A stretch of DNA of 8,648 nucleotides from UBA7662 sp041688385 (GTDB taxonomy: Bacteria > Bacteroidota > Bacteroidia > UBA7662). The stretch spans positions 1 to 8,648 of the forward strand of contig JBDNIH010000080.1 of assembly GCA_041688385.1 (NCBI GenBank). The letters are read 5' to 3'. Under the pieces are notes generated by a model. That model had not been told where the DNA came from. It ran no database searches and was given only the letters and a program-made list of their open reading frames with translations. The translations under genes were made by a program, and so were the position numbers. This document shows, in pieces, positions 1-6,739 of this stretch. Each line of letters begins with the position of its first letter. The stretch's first letter is position 1.

Positions 1-25
1 CGAGCAAAAAAAATATTTTTTTCAT
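1..25 (-). CDS. 5' end of a fifth minus-strand gene, probable secreted protein (partial)
   Basis: The complement of bases 25 to 1 reads ATG AAA AAA ATA TTT TTT TTG CTC G, encoding MKKIFFLL before the window ends. A short Lys-rich start followed by large hydrophobic residues is the typical beginning of a Sec signal peptide and resembles the starts of the neighbouring proteases (for example MNKFFLLLSF). It lies 81 bp downstream of the previous gene's stop codon, on the same strand and with spacing like the rest of the array. The start codon follows an A-rich leader (ttaccaaa) without a Shine-Dalgarno, as expected in Bacteroidota. I infer another member of the tandem metalloprotease array, but eight residues cannot prove the family. 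The A/T palindrome at the window edge is simply these codons. Confidence 0.5.
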
Positions 26-106
26 TTTGGTAAATTTTCTTCAGTTAGTAGCAATGAACGATTAAATCTTACAGAACTAAGGTCTAAAATAACAGAAAAG
101 TGCAAA

Positions 107-1588
107 TTATTGTTGTTGTAACAATAATTTATGCCTGCTTTTTCTTCCTTGTTGTGTTATCTCGAAGACCAACCATTGCGCCGACAGCCAAGGCAGCTCA
201 AGAGAGGTGACTTCATTATCGATCAATTGGGTGTTTTCAAATAACAAACGACCACTAATATCGTACAAACGAAAGTCGGCAGCTAGGCCTAAACCGAGTC
301 CGCTGATAGTAACTTCTTGCCCCGCCGAAAGTCGATTTGGATATACCCGTATCCCCGTTAATAAATTGTTATTCAGTCCAGTGGTACTGCTGTACATCCC
401 TGTTACAAAATCACCACGCTGCCCAAAATTAGTGCAGAGATTAGCCCCGTTCAAGGCTCTAACTTCCCAACTATGCACTCGGTTGGCTCTGATTTTATTA
501 GAGCGACTTAAATAAGCGGTATCTGAGATCATCGTGTCGAGGATGGTAAAACCAGTGCCGACATAAATTTTGAGTTGATAAAAATCGGCACCAGGCACCG
601 ATTGCCAACGAAACTGCGCATTGTTGGGGACCAACGTATCGCCATTCGCGGGCACAAGTAAGCTGGAGGCTGTAAGTGTAGTATAAAGCGGCATAGTGGT
701 GGTGGTGAGATAACCCCGCGGAGCTGAGCTCGTGTTTACAGTGGACCGCATGGCCAATTGTTGTTGTTCACTGAAGCGGCCTGTGCAGATATCGTTAGCA
801 TAACTCATGTAAAAGCTCGAATCGGGGCGAAAGCGGTCGCCATTGAAGTCGTTTACGGTCAAAGGTGTTGGGCATGACCAGCGGTTGGCGATAAAATCGG
901 CTGGTGTATCACAAAATCCATCTCCCTCAGCGCCACAATTGGCACCCAAACGGCCAGGAGTTTCTAGTGTCAAGCGTGTTACCCGTTCGGCATTTATGCT
1001 CGACGGGGCTTGCGAGGTGCCGTCGAAGGTATGCGGGAGACTGAGATAATGTCCCATTTCATGGGCGAGCGTGGTGCCTGTAGGTTGAGCGCAAGGAAAG
1101 CTCATTACAATGGCACCATCATTTTCAAAACCACCAGGTCCAGAGTTTGGATAAAAAGCAAAACCACAGTAGCCCATTTGAGCCAAATTAGTGTAGTAGA
1201 TGTTGATGGTACGCTCTACATTGAAGTCCGCTATCATTTCGAACAATTCGAAAGCACCAGGCGCGGTATAAAAGCGATCCGCGTCGATATACCTAACCCG
1301 ACCAGGCATATAAAAAAACAAGCCAGAACTAGCAGTGCGCTGATTGAGATTGCAAATGGTTAAAAAGGCCTGATTTTCTGAAAAACCACCACCGCCCACG
1401 GACGTTCGAACAATGTGTATGGTAACGGGAAGATGGATTGTTGTTTCTGCCCTGGGCTGACTAAAATCAAGCTGACGGATAAAACTTTTAATATGAGCAG
1501 GGGCTGCCGGCGTGCCACAATCACCAGCATTTTGCGCTTGCGCTTTTAGGGTAAAAAGAAGTGCGAACAAAAAGAAGAGTAAACGCAT
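107..1588 (-). CDS. Secreted M43-like (pappalysin-type) zinc metalloprotease with FnIII-like and T9SS sorting domains, copy 1
   Basis: 493 aa, predicted extracellular peptidase. Signal peptide at about 1-19 (ending AQA), then a short N-terminal segment with Cys24 in DCGT. The catalytic domain spans about 50-300: zinc site HEMGHYLSLPH (His176, Glu177, His180, His186), invariant AERVTR at 200-205, FCDTPAD at 225-231, and Met-turn Met261 in YMSYAND followed by Cys268. This layout matches M43 metzincins, except that the usual glycine after HExxHxx is Ser183. A fibronectin-III-like domain (about 308-398) and a T9SS type A sorting domain (about 413-493, starting VYPN) follow. The sorting domain is less canonical than its sisters': AQWLVFEI replaces the usual GVYLLxI strand, and the chain ends KLLLQQQ. 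The closest relative is the next gene (1723-3213): a hand count gives 52 identities in 69 residues around the zinc site. The start is fixed by the signal peptide. Substrate unknown. Confidence 0.9.
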   Translation of the reverse strand: MRLLFFLFALLFTLKAQAQNAGDCGTPAAPAHIKSFIRQLDFSQPRAETTIHLPVTIHIVRTSVGGGGFSENQAFLTICNLNQRTASSGLFFYMPGRVRYIDADRFYTAPGAFELFEMIADFNVERTINIYYTNLAQMGYCGFAFYPNSGPGGFENDGAIVMSFPCAQPTGTTLAHEMGHYLSLPHTFDGTSQAPSSINAERVTRLTLETPGRLGANCGAEGDGFCDTPADFIANRWSCPTPLTVNDFNGDRFRPDSSFYMSYANDICTGRFSEQQQLAMRSTVNTSSAPRGYLTTTTMPLYTTLTASSLLVPANGDTLVPNNAQFRWQSVPGADFYQLKIYVGTGFTILDTMISDTAYLSRSNKIRANRVHSWEVRALNGANLCTNFGQRGDFVTGMYSSTTGLNNNLLTGIRVYPNRLSAGQEVTISGLGLGLAADFRLYDISGRLLFENTQLIDNEVTSLELPWLSAQWLVFEITQQGRKSRHKLLLQQQ

Positions 1589-1618
1589 AGTGTAGGTTTG
1601 AGCTGTGATTAGATGTTC

Positions 1619-1626
1619 TAAATATA
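1619..1626 (-). promoter_or_regulatory. Possible -7 box (TATATTTA) for the 107-1588 protease gene
   Basis: On the minus strand TATATTTA matches 7 of 8 positions of the Bacteroidota -7 consensus TAnnTTTG. It ends 31 bases before the start codon and lies downstream of the terminator of the preceding gene, so a promoter is expected somewhere here. No convincing TTG-type -33 element is found at the right distance, and in A/T-rich DNA such a match arises easily by chance. Confidence 0.25.
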
Positions 1627-1665
1627 CTTCAAATACTGTTAAAGACTTGTTAGCCAGATGTCAAA

Positions 1666-1701
1666 TAAAAAAGCCGACTTCACATTAACGTAAAGCCGGC
1701 T
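1666..1701 (-). terminator. Intrinsic terminator after the 1723-3213 protease gene
   Basis: Read on the minus strand, AGCCGGC (1701-1695), a 16-base loop and GTCGGCT (1678-1672) form a 7-bp stem with one G-U wobble, followed directly by a run of six T (including the last stem base). It begins 21 bases after the TAG stop codon of the upstream protease gene. It should separate transcription of that gene from the 107-1588 gene. Confidence 0.8.
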
Positions 1702-1722
1702 GATAAGTTTATGAGGTCAAAC

Positions 1723-3213
1723 CTAGGGCTGAACTACAATTTTACGAAAAGCTTGCTGGTTTCCTTGTTTGATTTGAAGGAGATAAACACCTGTTGGCCA
1801 TTGACCAATGGTGAAGTAAGTACTTTGGTTTTCTACGTACAAGGTAGTACTCAATATCTTTTTTCCCGATAAATCCTGGCATTGTACGCTCACTTCGCCG
1901 GTTTCTAGTCCTTCTATGGTTAAACCTTCACCCGGATTTAAAAAAGTGGGATACAGTTTCAGCCCAGCTTCAAAGACATTACCAACGCTTAGGGGCGCAA
2001 AATTACCAGTTTTGAAAGTGCCACGAGCAGAGATAGGGGCACATAAGTTACTGGCATTTATGCCACGCACTTCCCATTGCAATGTGCGGTTAGAGCGTAT
2101 ATGGGTATTCAGGTTTAAATAGACGGTATCGTAGATTAATGTATCCATCAAAACACCACCAAATTGGTAAATTTTGAAATTATAGAAAGTAGCGCCAGGC
2201 ACAGCGGTCCATTTAAAATAAGCAAAATTTCCAGCGATATTCGAATCCCCCTCGGCGGGTAAAAGTAAGGTAGGCGCTGTGGTAATAGCCAGGTAAGCAG
2301 GCATAGGCGGGACGAGCAGATAGCCCCTAGAAGATGTCGTATTGGCCATGGTATTGCGCATGGCATTTATTTGCTGTTCGCTAAAACGGCTGGTGCAAAT
2401 GTCGTTGGCGTAACTCATATAATAGCTCGAGTCAGGGCGAATGCGGTCACCATTGATGTCTTCTTGGTAGGCACCGGTCGGACAACTCCACCGGCTGGCG
2501 ATAAAATCTGTAGGGGTATCACAAAAGCGGTCTCCACCGGTACTGCAATTTGCGCCTAAACGTCCACCGATGGTATCGTTAACATTCCGGGTTACGCGCT
2601 CGGCACTGGTGGGGTGCAAGGGGTTATTAGAGGTCCGGTCGAAAGTATGTGGCAAAGCGAAAAAATGTCCCAATTCATGGGCGAGGGTTGTGCCGGTAGG
2701 TTGTGAGCAGGCAAAACTCATGACCGCCGCACCTTGGTTGTTGGTGCCGCCAGGACCAGAATTTGGGTAGTACGCAAAGCCACAAAGTCCCATGGCAGAT
2801 AAGTTGGTATAATAAATATTCACCGTGCGCGGCACGTTGTGGTCGTTAATCATGGAAGTGGTAACGCCATAGGAAGTAACGTTCAGATAGTTGGTATTAT
2901 CGATAAAGTTGACATCACCGGCTATGAAAAAGTTCATATTGGCAGTGGCGAAACGTTCGTTTACGTTACACAAGCCGTCAAAAGCACGTGAGGGACTAAA
3001 ACTCCCACCGCCTTGGTCGGAACGAACAATGTGAACCGTTACCGGTATATTAATGGTGTTTTCGGTGCGCTCGATGGTGTAGTCTAAACTTTCGAGATAG
3101 TGCAGAATTTGCTCGGGTACTTCTTGGGTGCCACATGACTGACCGCCTTCTTGCTGTGCGTTGCTTTGAAACGAGAGCGCCAACAGGGTAATTGCGAGGC
3201 TGAGGTATTTCAT
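1723..3213 (-). CDS. Secreted M43-like zinc metalloprotease with FnIII-like and T9SS sorting domains, copy 2
   Basis: 496 aa. Signal peptide at about 1-19 (ending NAQ), then Cys27 in SCGT. The catalytic domain spans about 53-303, with zinc site HELGHFFALPH (His179, Glu180, His183, His189), AERVTRN at 204-210, FCDTPTD at 230-236 and Met-turn Met266 in YMSYAND followed by Cys273. The normal metzincin glycine is Ala186. A fibronectin-III-like domain follows at about 314-402 (core KWTAVPGATFYNFKIY). The T9SS type A sorting domain runs from about 417 to 496 with the full pattern LYPT, QDLSGKKIL, GVYLLQI and KIVV, so export across the outer membrane and surface attachment or release are expected. 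Cys445 in the sorting domain is not shared with the other copies. It has its own terminator downstream and a 191-bp gap upstream. The M43 assignment rests on motif order; substrate unknown. Confidence 0.92.
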   Translation of the reverse strand: MKYLSLAITLLALSFQSNAQQEGGQSCGTQEVPEQILHYLESLDYTIERTENTINIPVTVHIVRSDQGGGSFSPSRAFDGLCNVNERFATANMNFFIAGDVNFIDNTNYLNVTSYGVTTSMINDHNVPRTVNIYYTNLSAMGLCGFAYYPNSGPGGTNNQGAAVMSFACSQPTGTTLAHELGHFFALPHTFDRTSNNPLHPTSAERVTRNVNDTIGGRLGANCSTGGDRFCDTPTDFIASRWSCPTGAYQEDINGDRIRPDSSYYMSYANDICTSRFSEQQINAMRNTMANTTSSRGYLLVPPMPAYLAITTAPTLLLPAEGDSNIAGNFAYFKWTAVPGATFYNFKIYQFGGVLMDTLIYDTVYLNLNTHIRSNRTLQWEVRGINASNLCAPISARGTFKTGNFAPLSVGNVFEAGLKLYPTFLNPGEGLTIEGLETGEVSVQCQDLSGKKILSTTLYVENQSTYFTIGQWPTGVYLLQIKQGNQQAFRKIVVQP

Positions 3214-3352
3214 ATATAATAAACGTATGGTGGGCGGGTTAACAGTATTTCAGCAAAAAAATTAAACGTAATGGGCGTATTAAGCTAATTTCCGATAGCA
3301 CGCTAAAGGGTAAGTTACGGAATAAGCAGCTTCTTTTGAAGGCGCTAAAAAC

Positions 3353-3390
3353 AAAAAAAAGCGGACAAGAAGAACGTATCAGCTTTTTTT
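3353..3390 (-). terminator. Probable intrinsic terminator after the 3405-4916 protease gene
   Basis: On the minus strand, AAAAAAAGC (3390-3382) pairs with GCTTTTTTT (3362-3354) around a 19-base loop, and the T-run reaches 8 bases at 3360-3353. It begins 14 bases after the TAA stop. The stem is 9 bp but only two pairs are G-C and the loop is large, so it is weaker than the terminator at 1666-1701. The symmetric A and T tracts could also work on the plus strand, where no gene needs it. Confidence 0.5.
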
Positions 3391-3404
3391 CGATCTGGTT
3401 GATC

Positions 3405-4916
3405 TTAACGATTTAAGACAATTTTCTCAAATTGACTCAAGCCATTTTGACTAACCCGGACAAAATATATTCCACCGGCTCGTGCTTCTACGGCCATGTT
3501 GAACAATCCACCGTTTTGCAAATTGGCTTTTTGCTGCTGTAAAATACGGCCGCTTAAGTCTTGAATCTGAATGTCGATTTCGCCATTTAAATCCTCTTGA
3601 AATTCGAAGTTGAGTTGATCTCCGCTGTTCAATACCGTTGGATAAACTTTAAATTTCAGTTTTTCGAGGGCTTCAACACTTACCCCATTCGCAACAGTTG
3701 TGAAAGTGCGATCTGCCGTCCAATTGATACAGGTTATTTTGTGGTTCAAAGCCGTAACCGACCAACGGTAGTTGGCGCCGCCGTTCAATTTGGTGCCGGT
3801 ATATAAGTGAGAGGTGTCGGTAACGAGTATCTCTTCGAGCGTGGTGAAATTAAAGCGTAAGCGAAGGATATACATTGTTGCGCCTGGAACCGAGCGCCAC
3901 TTGAAGAAGGCCCAGTTGTTCGGAATACCTGTGGCACCAGCGGCAGGCTCCATTGGACTTGGCTGACTGGTAATGGTATCGTAAGGATCCATTGGTGGAA
4001 CCAACCAATAGCGACGTGGACCAGAAACACCATTGACGATGGTGACCGTTGCTCGCATGGCGGCAGCTTGTTGTGCTGTGAATTTGTCGACACAATTGTC
4101 ATTAGCATAGCACATAATGAGTGTGGCGTTTGGGTTAAAGATGTCGCCGTTCAAATCGACTTGGGTGTGTGAACGCGGGCAGTTCCAACGATCGCTGATA
4201 TAGTCGGCAGGGGTGTCACAAAAGCGGTCGCCTGCCGAAACACAGTTTGCTGATACCCGTGGCAAAATCTCGCTATTGTTCCTAGTTACCCGTTCTGCGG
4301 TTGGGCTGGCTGGAACGCCGGAGGTACCTTGGAAAGGATGTGGCAAATTCAAATGGTGACCCAATTCGTGGGGGAAAGTGGTATTACCCACGCCACTGCA
4401 ACCTGGGCTTAAATATACTGCGCCTTGACGCGTGGTGGAGCTTGGAGAGCCCGTGCCAGGGAAATTGCCAAACCCGCACAAGCCAATCGAAGTCATGTTT
4501 ACGTAATAAACATTCACCACGTTGGCAACATTGTGGATAGGGTTAATCGTGTTTTCGTCACCCCGCTGAAAGCCGCTCGACCAAGTTGTGTTGTCGATAT
4601 AGTTCACAGCGCCACGAAGGAAAAACTGGAGTCCATAGGGACGATACCAATCATTTAACTCACATATATTGCGAAGCGCATCAGAGAACTGAAAGCTACT
4701 TACGCCTTGGCTGTTACGAATGATGTGGATTTTCATGGGTATGAAAATGGTTTCATTCACCACGCGGGCATCCATATATCCATTTTGATGCAACTGTTCT
4801 AAAAAAGCCAGATTGGCTTCGGTTGGCGCCTCAGTGCCACAAGCACCATTGCTTTGCTGTGCTTGCACACCCAGATGCAGCAGCAGAAAGGACAGAAGTA
4901 AAAAAAATTTATTCAT
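3405..4916 (-). CDS. Secreted M43-like zinc metalloprotease with FnIII-like and T9SS sorting domains, copy 3
   Basis: 503 aa. Signal peptide at about 1-20 (MNKFFLLLSF..VQAQ), then Cys26 in ACGT. The catalytic domain spans about 56-307, with zinc site HELGHHLNLPH (His183, Glu184, His187, His193), AERVTRN at 207-213, FCDTPAD at 232-238, and Met-turn Met268 in LIMCYAND followed by Cys275. Asn190 replaces the usual metzincin glycine. Cys269, directly after the Met-turn methionine, is Ser or Gly in the sister copies. A fibronectin-III-like domain (about 319-407) and a T9SS type A sorting domain (about 421-503, with VYPT, QDLSGRIL, GGIYFVRV and KIVL) complete it. The closest relative is the 5101-6627 gene (57 of 73 residues identical by hand count around the zinc site), which points to a tandem duplication younger than the split between the two pairs. 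Exported peptidase; substrate unknown. Confidence 0.92.
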   Translation of the reverse strand: MNKFFLLLSFLLLHLGVQAQQSNGACGTEAPTEANLAFLEQLHQNGYMDARVVNETIFIPMKIHIIRNSQGVSSFQFSDALRNICELNDWYRPYGLQFFLRGAVNYIDNTTWSSGFQRGDENTINPIHNVANVVNVYYVNMTSIGLCGFGNFPGTGSPSSTTRQGAVYLSPGCSGVGNTTFPHELGHHLNLPHPFQGTSGVPASPTAERVTRNNSEILPRVSANCVSAGDRFCDTPADYISDRWNCPRSHTQVDLNGDIFNPNATLIMCYANDNCVDKFTAQQAAAMRATVTIVNGVSGPRRYWLVPPMDPYDTITSQPSPMEPAAGATGIPNNWAFFKWRSVPGATMYILRLRFNFTTLEEILVTDTSHLYTGTKLNGGANYRWSVTALNHKITCINWTADRTFTTVANGVSVEALEKLKFKVYPTVLNSGDQLNFEFQEDLNGEIDIQIQDLSGRILQQQKANLQNGGLFNMAVEARAGGIYFVRVSQNGLSQFEKIVLNR

Positions 4917-4951
4917 AGAAGTGTTTAATAGGACGTGTAAGCAACAAAATC

Positions 4952-4968
4952 AGAACCACGTGGGTTCT
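4952..4968. repeat. Inverted repeat with CCACGTGG core in the leader of the 3405-4916 gene
   Basis: AGAACC, a 5-base centre ACGTG, then GGTTCT: perfect 6-bp arms; the centre contains the 8-base palindrome CCACGTGG. It lies 35 bases upstream of the 3405-4916 start codon and about 130 bases after the stop of the 5101-6627 gene. It could be an operator for a dimeric regulator, a hairpin in the 5' leader, or a weak terminator for the upstream gene (GATTTTGTT follows on the minus strand). The sequence alone cannot decide. Confidence 0.45.
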
Positions 4969-4997
4969 AAGAAAAAATAAAATTAATGTTTTTGAAG

Positions 4998-5012
4998 CAA
5001 ATTTTGAATTTG
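4998..5012. repeat. Small A/T-rich inverted repeat CAAATT-TTG-AATTTG
   Basis: Perfect 6-bp arms around a 3-base centre in the 184-bp gap between the 3405-4916 and 5101-6627 genes. It might be an operator-like dyad in the promoter region of the 3405-4916 gene. With this base composition, chance is a serious alternative. Confidence 0.25.
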
Positions 5013-5100
5013 ACAGAAGATTAAAATCCATGTGTTGTGGGAGATATTATCAAGAAGTGCCGAAAGGAACACCTTGCCGAATCCCCTCAAATCCTGATTT

Positions 5101-6627
5101 TTAGTTGCTAATGACTATTTTTTCAAAGTGTTGATAGCCAAAACGCCCAGCAGAAAGTAAATAAACACCAGGTGTATTAATGTCCAATGGCCATTCGATT
5201 GGCACCTGGTCTTCAATAAATACTTTTGTTGATTGCAACAAACGGCCATTTAAATCCCAGAGCTGTAGTTGAAATTCTCCTGAACTGTTGGACGGAAATT
5301 GGAGACGTACCGCTTCCCCTCGGGTTAATGGGGTAGGATAAGCTTTGAAACGGAGCTCCTCCAATTGTTCGATGCCCACACCATTCGCTACGGTGGTGAA
5401 ATTGCGATCGGTTGTCCAGTTGATACAGGTAACCTTATGGTTAATAGCCGCCACCGACCAGCGGTACTGTACGCCACCATTTAATTTGGCACCCGTATAG
5501 AGATAACCTGTGTCGCTCACCAAAATTTCTTCCAAAGTGCTAAAATTGAAGCGCAAACGCAATAGGTACATGCTTGCGCCAGGAACCGCATTCCACTTAA
5601 AGTAGGCCCAGTTGTTCGGGATACCCGTGGCATTGAGTGCGGGCTCAAGGGGTGTTGGTTTGCTGGTAATGGTATCGTAAGAACCCATTGGTGGCACCAT
5701 CAAATAACGGCGCGGCCCCGAAACTCCATTCACAATGGTAACTGTGGCACGCATTGCCGCCGATTGTTCGGCACTGAAACGTTCATGACAGTTGTCGTTA
5801 GCATAACCCATAATCAGGGTTTCGTCGGGTTGGTAAATGTCTCCGTTGATGTCTACTTGGGTATGTGTACGTGGGCAGTTCCAGCGGGTAGCGATATAGT
5901 CGGATGGTGTGTCGCAAAAGCGGTCGCCGGCACTGATACAATTAGAGGAGAGGCGCGGAAACACCTCATTGGCATTTCGCGTAACGCGCTCGGCCAGCGG
6001 ACCTGCTGGTAAATCGGAATTTCCCTGAAATGGATGAGGTAAATTCAAGAAATGGCCCATTTCGTGAGCAAAAGTGGAATTTCCAATACCGCTACATGCT
6101 GGCGATAAATAAATCGCCCCTTGTCGGGAGGTGGTCGCAGGGGAACCTGTGCCAGGGAAATTGGCGAAACCACATAGGCCGATAGTAGAGAGGCTTACGT
6201 AATATACATTCACACAATTGGCGACGTTGTGGATGGGGTTAATCACATCGTTGTCGCCAGACTGAAAATTGCTAAACCATGCGGTGTTGTCGATGAAATT
6301 TACATCTCCCCGAACAAAAAACTGAATACCATGGGCCTTATACCAATCGTTGAGTTCGCAAATATTGCGTAGCGCATCCGAAATTTGGAAGCCGGCATTG
6401 CCTTGATTGTTGCGAACGATGTGAATTTTGATTGGGATAAAAACCGTTTCATTTTCGATACGGGCTTCTTTATATCCGTTCTCATGGAGTTGCTCCAGAA
6501 AACGGAGATTAGCGGCTGTTGGTGCTGATGTACCACACCAATTGGCAGTTACTTGTGCTTGACTAAATGTTGGAGCGAAGGCTCCTAAAGCGAGCAAAAA
6601 GACGAAAAAGTGTTTTGTTTGACGCAT
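5101..6627 (-). CDS. Secreted M43-like zinc metalloprotease with FnIII-like and T9SS sorting domains, copy 4 (first gene of the array as seen here)
   Basis: 508 aa. Signal peptide at about 1-25 (MRQTKHFFVF..SQAQ), then Cys31 in WCGT. The catalytic domain spans about 61-312, with zinc site HEMGHFLNLPH (His188, Glu189, His192, His198), AERVTRN at 212-218, FCDTPSD at 237-243, and Met-turn Met273 in LIMGYAND followed by Cys280. Asn195 replaces the usual metzincin glycine. Cys138 in HNVANCVNVYY is unique to this copy. A fibronectin-III-like domain lies at about 324-412 and a T9SS type A sorting domain at about 427-508 (AYPT, WDLNGRLL, GVYLL, FEKIVI). It is the promoter-proximal member of the array, divergent from mdh across 112 bp. 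No good hairpin terminator follows its stop, so read-through into the next protease gene is possible. Expected to be secreted or surface-bound; substrate unknown. Confidence 0.92.
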   Translation of the reverse strand: MRQTKHFFVFLLALGAFAPTFSQAQVTANWCGTSAPTAANLRFLEQLHENGYKEARIENETVFIPIKIHIVRNNQGNAGFQISDALRNICELNDWYKAHGIQFFVRGDVNFIDNTAWFSNFQSGDNDVINPIHNVANCVNVYYVSLSTIGLCGFANFPGTGSPATTSRQGAIYLSPACSGIGNSTFAHEMGHFLNLPHPFQGNSDLPAGPLAERVTRNANEVFPRLSSNCISAGDRFCDTPSDYIATRWNCPRTHTQVDINGDIYQPDETLIMGYANDNCHERFSAEQSAAMRATVTIVNGVSGPRRYLMVPPMGSYDTITSKPTPLEPALNATGIPNNWAYFKWNAVPGASMYLLRLRFNFSTLEEILVSDTGYLYTGAKLNGGVQYRWSVAAINHKVTCINWTTDRNFTTVANGVGIEQLEELRFKAYPTPLTRGEAVRLQFPSNSSGEFQLQLWDLNGRLLQSTKVFIEDQVPIEWPLDINTPGVYLLSAGRFGYQHFEKIVISN

Positions 6628-6706
6628 TCCAAGTGATTTGTGATTTTAAAGTGTGCTTTAGTTAAGGATAACCATCCATAAAGTTATGAAAGTAAAGCCG
6701 ATACTG

Positions 6707-6714
6707 TATTTTTG
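6707..6714 (+). promoter_or_regulatory. Putative mdh promoter, Bacteroidota -7 box TATTTTTG
   Basis: TATTTTTG is a perfect match to the Bacteroidota -7 consensus TAnnTTTG recognised by the primary sigma factor of this phylum. It ends 25 bases before the mdh ATG at 6740, implying a leader of roughly 20 nt. No clear TTG -33 element is seen at the usual distance (the nearest sequence is TTATG at about 6684-6688). The box lies downstream of the in-frame ATG at 6686, which argues against that ATG as the mdh start. Confidence 0.5.
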
Positions 6715-6739
6715 CAATGTCATAAAAACTCAATTTATC

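Noticed and set aside
6..22. A/T palindrome that could be a terminator or origin-like element
   Set aside because: It is explained by the Lys-Lys-Ile-Phe-Phe codons of the partial minus-strand gene and has no G-C stem.
1010..1363. 117-codon plus-strand open frame inside copy 1, and similar frames opposite or within the other proteases and mdh
   Set aside because: They lie wholly inside well-supported genes, their translations show no recognisable domain, and the conserved protein motifs are on the annotated frame.
5040..5100. Possible terminator just after copy 4 (AAGG-TGTT-CCTT hairpin)
   Set aside because: Only a 4-bp stem with no following T-run on the minus strand.
107..6627. Tandem proteases as an immune, toxin or phage-defence system
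   Set aside because: All members are exported through Sec and T9SS with ordinary protease architecture; no immunity, sensor or nuclease gene is present in the window.
3214..6680. TAnnTTTA boxes upstream of copies 2, 3 and 4 (TACGTTTA, TAATTTTA, TAACTTTA) as promoters
   Set aside because: Each is one mismatch from the consensus, none has a -33 TTG at a suitable distance, and their distances from the starts vary from 49 to 61 bases; chance is likely in this A/T-rich DNA.
6686..6739. In-frame upstream ATG giving an 18-residue N-terminal extension of malate dehydrogenase
   Set aside because: The extension is unlike the family, the canonical MKITVVGAGNVG begins at 6740, and a perfect TAnnTTTG box lies between the two ATGs.
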